The translations under genes were made by a program, and so were the position numbers. A stretch of 18,739 nt of DNA from Methanobacteriota archaeon. Its GTDB lineage: Archaea; Halobacteriota; Methanosarcinia; Methanosarcinales; Methanosarcinaceae. The notes below the pieces were generated by a model. That model saw only the letters and a program-made list of their open reading frames with translations, made no database searches and was not told the DNA's origin. Location of the stretch: contig JAUPKV010000666.1 in the NCBI GenBank assembly GCA_030837265.1, forward strand, positions 1 through 18,739, written 5' to 3'. Positions within the stretch are counted from its first letter, which is position 1. The number at the start of each line of letters is the position of its first letter. Positions 1-5,330 of the stretch are shown here, one piece after another.

Positions 1-390
1 ACCAGTTTGTTTTTCCCAAGATCTCCTGTATATTCCTTTAATTTGCTGATCGCCTTTAGCTAATGCTTTTATTTTCCATGAATGGTTTCCGGATGCACCT
101 ACTATAAGTCCTGGAGCATTATTTAAAGGCAATGGAGAATTGTAATTTGAGTTTACCAGGCTAAGTCCTTTGCTTAAGCTTAGTTGCCAGGAATAGCCTG
201 TACTTGGATTTTCCTTCAGCTTCAGACAAAAGCTTTCTCCTCTTGTAATTTGGATAATCTTTCCATTATAATTTTCAGTTATTTCAGTTACACAACCTGC
301 TTCATTAGAGGCAGCACATACAGTCACTAGCATTATTGCAAGAATCAAATAAATCATTAGGGTGATTATTCTGTTTCGAACATTTGACAT
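1..390 (-). CDS. Chagasin-like (I42) protease inhibitor, secreted, partial
   Basis: Reading leftward from ATG at 390, 130 codons stay open to the window edge, so the C-terminus is missing. The first ~26 residues are a hydrophobic signal peptide (LILAIMLVTVCAA), so the product is probably exported. The mature part shows the loops that define chagasin-type inhibitors of papain-family cysteine proteases: NPSTGYSW (first loop), a GASGNHSW segment, and IYRRSWE, matching the usual Y-R-R-P-W-E third loop with Ser replacing Pro. In this family the loops plug the protease active-site cleft. The start is supported by GGAGTGA just upstream (about 396-401 on the minus strand). It is divergent from the small membrane gene at 601. 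The family assignment is firm; the target protease is unknown, and no protease gene is nearby. Confidence 0.85.
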   Translation of the reverse strand, partial: MSNVRNRIITLMIYLILAIMLVTVCAASNEAGCVTEITENYNGKIIQITRGESFCLKLKENPSTGYSWQLSLSKGLSLVNSNYNSPLPLNNAPGLIVGASGNHSWKIKALAKGDQQIKGIYRRSWEKQTG

Positions 391-600
391 GCTTTCACTC
401 CAAAAATAAAGCGATATTATAGATTTATTTTTTAATCATACAATTTGGAAATATATAAAATAGATAGAATAAATCATTCTTAAAAAGAACTAAATAATAT
501 TCATCTTGAGATTTTGAAAATCGAATTTATATTGAGACTACACTTCAACTTTCAAGTAATTATTTATATGTTAAGGTAATGATAATAAAACGGAGAATTT
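391..600. promoter_or_regulatory. Divergent promoter region, chagasin-like gene / small membrane gene
   Basis: This AT-rich spacer separates two divergent genes. On the plus strand TATTTATATG (561-570) is a plausible TATA box about 30 bp before the expected start of the 601 transcript, and GGAG at 592-595 is its Shine-Dalgarno. On the minus strand several A/T runs between 405 and 460 could serve the chagasin-like gene, but none stands out. I see no repeat or operator here. Confidence 0.4.
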
Positions 601-828
601 ATGGATCTTGCAGAAAGGCCCGAGAATAAGTCATTTTCTTCTTTGATAATTGTAGCAATGTTAGTAAGCGCATCTTTTGTGCTATACATGATTGCACATT
701 ATTTTATACAAAACAACCCACTAATACCCTTTAAATTCGATTTTGAAACATACACACTATGTCTTATTATTACTATAGTGTTTGTTAGTATCCCCTCCTT
801 AATAGTCTACAAAATGGGCCTGGATTAA
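601..828 (+). CDS. Small two-helix membrane protein, unknown function
   Basis: A 75-residue protein with a short polar N-terminus (MDLAERPENKS), a first hydrophobic helix (about residues 14-35), a short loop with N-P and F-K-F-D-F, and a second helix (about 51-70) ending in KMGLD. It therefore looks like a hairpin inner-membrane protein with both ends on the same side. GGAG lies 5 bases before the ATG, and a TATA-like TATTTATATG lies about 35 bp upstream, so it has the normal signals of an expressed gene. I do not recognise the family. A T-tract at 867-878 probably ends the transcript. Confidence 0.6.
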   Translation: MDLAERPENKSFSSLIIVAMLVSASFVLYMIAHYFIQNNPLIPFKFDFETYTLCLIITIVFVSIPSLIVYKMGLD

Positions 829-866
829 GAAGTACCTCGATTGCGAATTATTTGCTTTTATCAAAC

Positions 867-896
867 TTTTATTTTTTTCCATAACTGTACAGTTAT
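867..896 (+). terminator. T-tract plus 16-bp palindrome downstream of small membrane gene
   Basis: CTTTTATTTTTTTCC (866-880) is a T-rich tract of the kind that ends archaeal transcripts. It is followed at once by ATAACTGTACAGTTAT (881-896), a perfect 16-bp palindrome. Lying between converging genes, the palindrome could be a weak hairpin helping 3' end formation, or a protein-binding site; the sequence does not decide. Confidence 0.4.
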
Positions 897-962
897 TTTC
901 ATAGAAGGATGAATTGAACTATTTCATTCTATTACTGTTACTTATGTGAAAATATTATTTAT

Positions 963-1018
963 GGGCAGAGTTATAGTCTCATCCGATAATTTATATTTAA
1001 TTACCGAATACTCTGCCC
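963..1018 (-). terminator. Nested inverted repeat downstream of lipoprotein gene
   Basis: GGGCAGAG (963-970) pairs exactly with CTCTGCCC (1011-1018). Inside, CGATAATT (984-991) and AATTACCG (about 999-1006) form a second arm pair with one mismatch. The result is an extended imperfect stem starting 28 bp after the stop of the minus-strand lipoprotein gene. It could be a 3' end stabiliser or terminator for that gene; no strong T-run follows on the minus strand, so termination is uncertain. Confidence 0.4.
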
Positions 1019-1045
1019 TTTGAATATCTGCTAACTCATTTATTT

Positions 1046-1405
1046 TCAGGTACCTGGAGTAACTCTTTGTACTGAAGTCCTTGTTACAGTAGTGTTGTTG
1101 CCTGCTACAACGGTTCTGGTTGCAGAAGTATTATTGCCTGTTATAGTCGTGCTTCTTATTCCAGCTTCAGTTACCCCTACAGCTGGTGTAACTGCAGTGA
1201 CAGGAGTTTCCTCTATTACTGCAGTTTCAACAACTACTTGTTGCACCGGAGTTACAGCTTGGGCTCCAGTTACTACTGTAACTTCAGTAACAGCTTGAAC
1301 CGGTGTTCCTGGGCCCCCAGTTACATTTCCTCCCTGTTGACCAGTGCATCCTATTGCTAAGAATACACCGAACAATACTAGTAGAATTAGCAATAACTTT
1401 CTCAT
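1046..1405 (-). CDS. Thr/Val-rich cell-surface lipoprotein, low complexity
   Basis: The start is taken at ATG 1405, because GGGGGAG lies 4 bases before it; an in-frame ATG four codons upstream (1417) would put this Shine-Dalgarno inside the gene. The 119-residue product has a lipoprotein signal (MRKLL, a run of Leu/Val/Phe, then L-A-I-G-C with Cys20 as the lipidation site). The mature part has no globular look: it is repeats of Val-Thr, Thr-Pro-Val and Ala-Val-Thr, ending in two related units around GNNTS-ATRT and GNNTT-VTRT. Asn-X-Thr/Ser sequons (NVT, NNTS, NNTT) suggest N-glycosylation of an extended, surface-anchored spacer. No known domain is seen. Upstream lies a duplicated AT-rich 30-mer that probably includes the promoter. 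Confidence 0.7.
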   Translation of the reverse strand: MRKLLLILLVLFGVFLAIGCTGQQGGNVTGGPGTPVQAVTEVTVVTGAQAVTPVQQVVVETAVIEETPVTAVTPAVGVTEAGIRSTTITGNNTSATRTVVAGNNTTVTRTSVQRVTPGT

Positions 1406-1425
1406 AATCTCCCCCATTTAATAAA

Positions 1426-1485
1426 GTTTCTTATAATTAATATTTTAAATTATAAGTTGCTTATAATTAATATTTTAAATTATAA
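1426..1485. repeat. 30-bp tandem duplication in lipoprotein promoter region
   Basis: Two adjacent 30-bp copies (1426-1455 and 1456-1485) differ at one base: GTTTC versus GTTGC at the left end, then an identical 25-base AT-only core. The core begins TTATAAT and ends ATTATAA, so it is also a partial palindrome. It sits 21-80 bp upstream of the lipoprotein ATG (minus strand), where TATA elements are expected, so each copy may carry a TATA box. Confidence 0.75.
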
Positions 1486-1682
1486 TTAAATTCCTACTAA
1501 TTACTGAACTTAGTTCTTTTTACGGCCAGTTTTACAGTATTATAATTTGAGAACAAGAATCTTGAAGACTCAGAATCGACAACTCTTTTTACTTGATAGA
1601 ACTCAATGAAAGTAGACTTTTACTTTGCGGATTTCACAAACCAAATTAGCAAATTTTATAAGCTTCTCGTGGATTTCAAAAT

Positions 1683-1877
1683 ATGAAAATAAAAATTCTA
1701 AAAATAATGGAATTATATAACAAATGTCCTTATTCCAGATGCGCTCGTAATAAACAATGTACATTATATTGCCCACAAGTGCACAAATGTAATACACATA
1801 ATGAATGGAAAAGTTGCGAAATATATAAAAATAAGAAAAGATGCCTGGCAGAATCCCGAAAAAATAAAGGAAACTAA
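1683..1877 (+). CDS. Small Cys-rich protein, possible metal-binding peptide
   Basis: A 64-residue, very basic peptide with seven cysteines (residues 15, 20, 26, 30, 36, 45, 54) and two histidines (34, 39), spaced as C-x4-C-x5-C-x3-C-x5-C-x8-C-x8-C. This regular Cys placement is unlikely in a random AT-rich frame and suggests a zinc or iron-sulfur binding fold, but I recognise no family. There is no clear Shine-Dalgarno. A TATA-like TTTTATAAG (about 1653-1661) lies 26 bp upstream of the ATG, which fits a leaderless transcript. The next gene starts 31 bases after this stop, so the two may be co-transcribed. An internal ATG at 1707 is the alternative start. Confidence 0.5.
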   Translation: MKIKILKIMELYNKCPYSRCARNKQCTLYCPQVHKCNTHNEWKSCEIYKNKKRCLAESRKNKGN

Positions 1878-1908
1878 AATTATATTGACATAGTGGAAGG
1901 TGGCAAAA

Positions 1909-2106
1909 ATGGATGAGGTAAAACCAAAAGTGGAGCTAATAAGAGGTGAAGGTGATTTTGATTCACTTCAAAAATGTCGTGAAGCAGCATTAGATGCAGG
2001 TTGGACACAAGAAGAGTTTCAGGAATTTTTAGCAAAATTACTATATCAGAATTATGGGAACTTTTGTAAAATAGTAGAAGATTATTTTGAAGTTAAATGG
2101 ACATAA
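1909..2106 (+). CDS. Small acidic protein, unknown function
   Basis: The ATG at 1909 is preferred over the in-frame GTG at 1900, because GGAAGGTGG (1895-1903) is then a Shine-Dalgarno with a 5-base spacer. The 65-residue product is acidic and probably helical (KCREAALDAGW, TQEEFQEFLAKLL, then a Tyr/Phe-rich stretch ending DYFEVKWT). It has no signal peptide or membrane segment, so it is likely cytosolic. I cannot assign a family. It probably shares a transcript with the Cys-rich peptide just upstream. Confidence 0.6.
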   Translation: MDEVKPKVELIRGEGDFDSLQKCREAALDAGWTQEEFQEFLAKLLYQNYGNFCKIVEDYFEVKWT

Positions 2107-2168
2107 TGCTAATTACAGTTTTGTCATGAATTTCATAATAATTTAAAGGTTTAATTTTTTTCAAGCCA

Positions 2169-2202
2169 TTATTTAAATACCAGGGTTATATCTTATAATA
2201 AG
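2169..2202 (+). promoter_or_regulatory. TATA promoter of RIO2 gene, probable leaderless mRNA
   Basis: ATTTAAATACC (about 2170-2180) is a good archaeal TATA box centred about 28 bp before the ATG at 2203. No Shine-Dalgarno is present in the intervening bases (TTATATCTTATAATAAG). Together these suggest transcription starting at or within a few bases of the start codon. Confidence 0.5.
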
Positions 2203-3150
2203 ATGATCGATGAGGTGCTAAGGGCTTTTAAGAGTCTGGACTCAAAGGAGTTCAGGATCCTCACTGGTATTGAAACTGGCATGAGGCATTTTGAATGGGT
2301 GCCTCTTGAAGAACTGAATAAATATACAAGGTTACCCTCTGATAAGCTTGAATACAGGCTTAAGAAACTTGTGCGGGATAAACTTGTGGTTCGGAATACG
2401 CAGCCGTATGAAGGTTTCCAGATTTACTTCGAGGGATACGATGCTCTTGCCCTCAACACTTTTGTAAAGAGAAAAACTATCAGTGCAATTGGAGATGAAA
2501 TCGGAGTAGGAAAGGAATCGGTTATTTTCGAGGCAATCCGCCAGCCGGAACTTTCAATTGGAGAGCCCATTCCGGTTATAATCAAATTTCATAGAGAAGG
2601 GAGAACAAGCTTCAAGCAAGTAAGGAGAATGCGTGAGCACATCGGGGAAAGAGAACATTTTTCCTGGATCTATGCTGCCCGTCTTGCTGCTGAGCGGGAA
2701 TACGAGGTTATGACCAGGCTGTATCCGAAGGTCTCAATCCCGAAACCCTTTGACCAGAACAGGCATGCAATAGTCATGGCGCTTGCAAAAGGCAGCCTTC
2801 TTTCAAAAACAAAACTCATTGAGCCCGAATGGTATCTGGATCAGATTCTAGAGCAGGCGAAGATTGCCTATTCTTTGGGGGTAATTCATGCCGATCTAAG
2901 TGAGTACAACATATTCGTCTCAGAAGACGGGATCCAGCTCATTGATTGGCCTCAATATATTACTCCGGACCATCCTCAGGCTGATGAGATTCTTGAAAGG
3001 GATATCTCGAATACTTTAACTCATTTTTACCGAAAATACGGAATTGAAAGGAACCTTATTAAGACTGTTGATGAGATTAAATATGGGGCAGAAGAGAGCG
3101 CTGAAGCTGGAAAGGTAGGTACGACAGGCAGAAACGAAAGAATGTGGTAA
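2203..3150 (+). CDS. rio2: RIO2-type atypical serine/threonine protein kinase
   Basis: RIO2 is a cytosolic atypical kinase/ATPase linked to maturation of the small ribosomal subunit in eukaryotes and conserved across archaea. Residues 1-90 form the RIO2-specific winged-helix domain (FEWVPLEELNKYTRL-P). The kinase core follows: flexible P-loop GVGKESVIF (101-109), Lys128 in VIIKFH, catalytic loop HADLSEYN (229-236, Asp231) and metal-binding IDWPQ (247-251, Asp248). All key residues are intact, so the enzyme should be active. The annotated frame ends with 11 odd residues (VGTTGRNERMW). Directly after position 3105 another frame encodes an acidic tail of about 43 residues, so the natural C-terminus has probably been lost through a one-base deletion, real or a sequencing error. 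The gene is convergent with the PixA/AidA-like pair. Confidence 0.93.
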   Translation: MIDEVLRAFKSLDSKEFRILTGIETGMRHFEWVPLEELNKYTRLPSDKLEYRLKKLVRDKLVVRNTQPYEGFQIYFEGYDALALNTFVKRKTISAIGDEIGVGKESVIFEAIRQPELSIGEPIPVIIKFHREGRTSFKQVRRMREHIGEREHFSWIYAARLAAEREYEVMTRLYPKVSIPKPFDQNRHAIVMALAKGSLLSKTKLIEPEWYLDQILEQAKIAYSLGVIHADLSEYNIFVSEDGIQLIDWPQYITPDHPQADEILERDISNTLTHFYRKYGIERNLIKTVDEIKYGAEESAEAGKVGTTGRNERMW

Positions 3151-3245
3151 TTAAAGGGGAGTTTGAAGGAGAGAAACTTCAAGAGGATGATTTTGAAGGG
3201 GATAATTTTAAAGAAAACTATTCGGAAGAAGATTTTGAGGAGTAG
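3105..3245 (+). other. Out-of-frame acidic C-terminal tail of RIO2
   Basis: This frame is offset +2 (equivalently -1) from the kinase frame and is open from just after a TGA at 3102-3104 to a TAG at 3243-3245. Restoring one base in the A-run at 3111-3113 turns ...EAGK-VGTTG... into ...EAGK-GRYDRQKRKN..., then VVIKGEFEG, EDDFEGDNF and SEEDFEE. The strong Glu/Asp bias and DFE repeats look like coding sequence, not chance. The join point cannot be fixed more finely than 3105-3150. Confidence 0.6.
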
Positions 3246-3321
3246 GGTTTTGAATCGAAGGATTTTTCTATTTCATCCCATAATTTGGATATAAATTTAC
3301 TTACTCCCTATAGATGTCGGG

Positions 3322-3855
3322 TTAAAAGGTTAAAATAGGATTCCACAGAAAATATCCCTTTTTAATACCATGCCGGTCTACAACTAAAAAACAAAGGTTA
3401 AATGTTACTTTACCGGGTTTAAGTACTCTTGAGCTATAGAAATACTTTTTTATAGGTTGTTGTGTCGGGTTATATGGTTCGTTCGGATTAGGCAGCGGAT
3501 CACTAACATTAACTAAATGTAGCTCAGGATGATTACTAATAACTTTTTGACTAAAAGGAGTAATAATAAATTTGTAGGGAATTACCACGCTGTCAGAGTT
3601 CAGAAACAATGACGTTATACTCCATCGGATAAAACTAACAGTGTCCATTGGTTTTGTTGCCTCAGTAGACATCGTCAATTCATTTCCTGCCTGCCCGGTT
3701 ATTGAGTTGGCTCTTTTCATAACCAGATATATCAGGACCGGATCATTTGGTACAGGTACAGGATTATCAGGATCAAGGCTAATACCGTACTTTTCTAGTA
3801 TGGTTTCCGTATCAATTACAATTAAAGCATCAATTATGTTTTTATAACTGCTCAT
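3322..3855 (-). CDS. PixA/AidA-family inclusion body protein (copy 1)
   Basis: The start at 3855 (MSSYKN) is preferred to the ATG at 3933: AAAGGGGC precedes it, and the same leader pattern precedes the paralogue at 4738. The 177-residue product has no signal peptide. It carries landmarks I associate with the PixA/AidA family (bacterial crystalline-inclusion and quorum-induced proteins): an N-terminal IDALIVIDTETIL strand, RWSITSLFLNSDS in the middle, the PLPNPNEP motif, a YFYSSRVL segment, and a C-terminal DRHGIKKGYFLW. The usual closing GYYxWDPF is here GYFLWNPI, and the middle region is longer than in copy 2, so this copy is more diverged. The molecular role in archaea is unknown. The family call is made from motif memory and is fairly confident. 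Confidence 0.75.
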   Translation of the reverse strand: MSSYKNIIDALIVIDTETILEKYGISLDPDNPVPVPNDPVLIYLVMKRANSITGQAGNELTMSTEATKPMDTVSFIRWSITSLFLNSDSVVIPYKFIITPFSQKVISNHPELHLVNVSDPLPNPNEPYNPTQQPIKKYFYSSRVLKPGKVTFNLCFLVVDRHGIKKGYFLWNPILTF

Positions 3856-4240
3856 TTTATTGCCCCTTTCGGCTCTTATAATTGTTGAAACGTGAGACTT
3901 CTCATTATCTTCTACGATATTATTTTTCAACATTTATTTTACGTATTAGACTAATTTTAACTGCTTTTTTGTTTATGCATACAGAAGGACTTTTTTAATT
4001 TAGATACAATTTTAGTCTTTATCAATCCAACTATTTAATATTTTGATAATTTGTCAAAAAAATATTGAGATCAACATAATATAAAATTATGTGATCATTT
4101 TAATTATTTTAATTATATTTTGCTATATATTGGAACGACAAATCAAACCTTAAACATTTAACGTTCTAATATAAGTTTAGATGATGCAGTCAATTGTATG
4201 GGCTTTGTCGTCTAAGTGCATAAGTCCTATCAATGATTTC
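3856..4240 (-). promoter_or_regulatory. Upstream region of PixA/AidA-like copy 1
   Basis: This 385-bp AT-rich gap holds the promoter of copy 1 and the 3' end of copy 2. The first ~70 bases before the ATG resemble those before copy 2 (shared TATTGCYCCTTT and GGNTCTTAT blocks and a later ACTTCTC), so the duplication included the leader. A TATA-like TTTAAG/TTTAAATG lies near 4149-4160 on the minus strand. An inverted repeat at 4069-4096 is listed separately. No additional gene is visible. Confidence 0.4.
4069..4096. repeat. Inverted repeat, possible hairpin or operator
   Basis: GATCAACATAAT (4069-4080) and ATTATGTGATC (4086-4096) are reverse complements except for one extra A in the left arm, around a 5-base ATAAA centre. 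It lies about 215 bp upstream of the copy 1 start and 145 bp beyond the copy 2 stop, so it could be a 3' hairpin of copy 2 or a protein-binding site. Confidence 0.5.
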
Positions 4241-4738
4241 TCAGGCAGTTATGGTTATAAATGGATCCCAGTGATAATATCCCTTTTTAGTACCATGCCT
4301 ATCTATGATTAAAAACACGAAGTGATATGTAACAACACCAGGATCTAGTACTGTTGAATTGAAAAAATACGATTTTATGGTTTGAGTTGTCGGGTTATTT
4401 GGATCATTAGGATTAGGTAGTGGACAATTCACAGTAGCTATTAATGGCTGAGGCTGACTAATGAGTGCAGGGGCACCAGAATAACTGATGAGGATTACTT
4501 CACTGTCGGAGTTAAGCGACAATGACGTTGCACGCCATCGAATAGTGTCCATTGTTTCTGCTCTTATATTCAATTCAGCTGCTGCCTGCCCGGACACTGC
4601 ACTATCATTTTTCACAATCATATATATTAGATTCGGATTGTTTGGTACAAGTACAGGATTTTGCGGATCCAGGCTATGACCATACGTATTTAGTATGGTT
4701 TCCGTATCAATAGATACTAAAATATCGATTGTTGCCAT
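4241..4738 (-). CDS. PixA/AidA-family inclusion body protein (copy 2)
   Basis: A 165-residue cytosolic-type protein without a signal peptide, started at ATG 4738 behind AAAGGAGC. It is the closer match to the canonical PixA/AidA pattern: IDILVSIDTETIL at the N-terminus, SGQAAAELNI, RWRATSLSLNSDS, CPLPNPNDPNNPTTQ, the YFFNSTVLDPGVVTYHF strand, and the ending DRHGTKKGYYHWDPF. It aligns with the neighbour at 3322 along its length, by eye at roughly half the residues, so the two arose by tandem duplication. In bacteria, members form intracellular inclusions or are induced by quorum sensing; nothing here shows which, if either, applies. The next plus-strand gene, DUF460, is divergent. Confidence 0.82.
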   Translation of the reverse strand: MATIDILVSIDTETILNTYGHSLDPQNPVLVPNNPNLIYMIVKNDSAVSGQAAAELNIRAETMDTIRWRATSLSLNSDSEVILISYSGAPALISQPQPLIATVNCPLPNPNDPNNPTTQTIKSYFFNSTVLDPGVVTYHFVFLIIDRHGTKKGYYHWDPFITITA

Positions 4739-5330
4739 TATATTGCTCCTTTTAGGGTCTTATCACAATTCAATGCTGAATAAACTTCTCGGTGATTGCT
4801 CCGTTCAGATAATCATGGTTGGATAATTTGGAGCTGTATAATCTGTCGTTTTTGATATACATACTTTTGAGATCACTAACGTGAAACACAATTTAAACAT
4901 TTTTACAATATCTAAACCGTCTTCAAAATCGTTTTTAACCTCTCTCTATTATATTTAGGGTTTATAACTTAATTTCAGAGCAATTGTGAAAAGTTTTTCA
5001 ATGTATAATCTACATGCAACTATTTAAGTTTATTTAAATATATATACAGTTATTATCTTTGATTATACACAAATACTACTATTGTATTCGTTTGATGAAT
5101 TTTATGCACGACTTTAACTCCCCTTCAGTATCTAAAATTTTAAGTGAGAATCTCATTTTTACGTTTATTTCAGAAAAAAATTATTATTTAGTCAAAATTA
5201 ATCAGTGTAAAAGCAAATCTAGTTCTGCTTTCTTCATATCTTCGTATAATATTTTATATTTTACTAAAAATTCGATTAATAGAAAAAAAGGTGGCAGATA
5301 AATATATATTCTATAAAAAATAAAATATAG
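4739..5330. promoter_or_regulatory. Divergent intergenic region, PixA/AidA copy 2 / DUF460 gene
   Basis: This 592-bp AT-rich stretch separates divergent genes. For copy 2 (minus strand), TTTAAATTG near 4890-4898 is a TATA candidate. For DUF460, AATATATATT (5301-5310) lies about 26 bp before the ATG at 5331 with no Shine-Dalgarno, which fits a leaderless mRNA. A second strong TATA-like tract, TTTATTTAAATATATATAC (5030-5046), faces the same way nearly 300 bp upstream; no convincing gene follows it. An 80-codon frame from a TTG at 5059 has no ribosome binding site and looks like chance. Confidence 0.4.

Noticed and set aside
1092..1298. Plus-strand open frame opposite the lipoprotein
   Set aside because: It is a mirror of the repetitive Val/Thr coding sequence, without its own start signals.
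3856..3933. Upstream ATG for PixA/AidA copy 1
   Set aside because: The extension is not shared with copy 2, and the conserved leader with AAAGGGGC would fall inside the gene.
5059..5301. 80-codon plus-strand open frame starting with TTG
   Set aside because: No ribosome site, AT-driven codon use, no recognisable motif; it is more likely intergenic sequence before DUF460.
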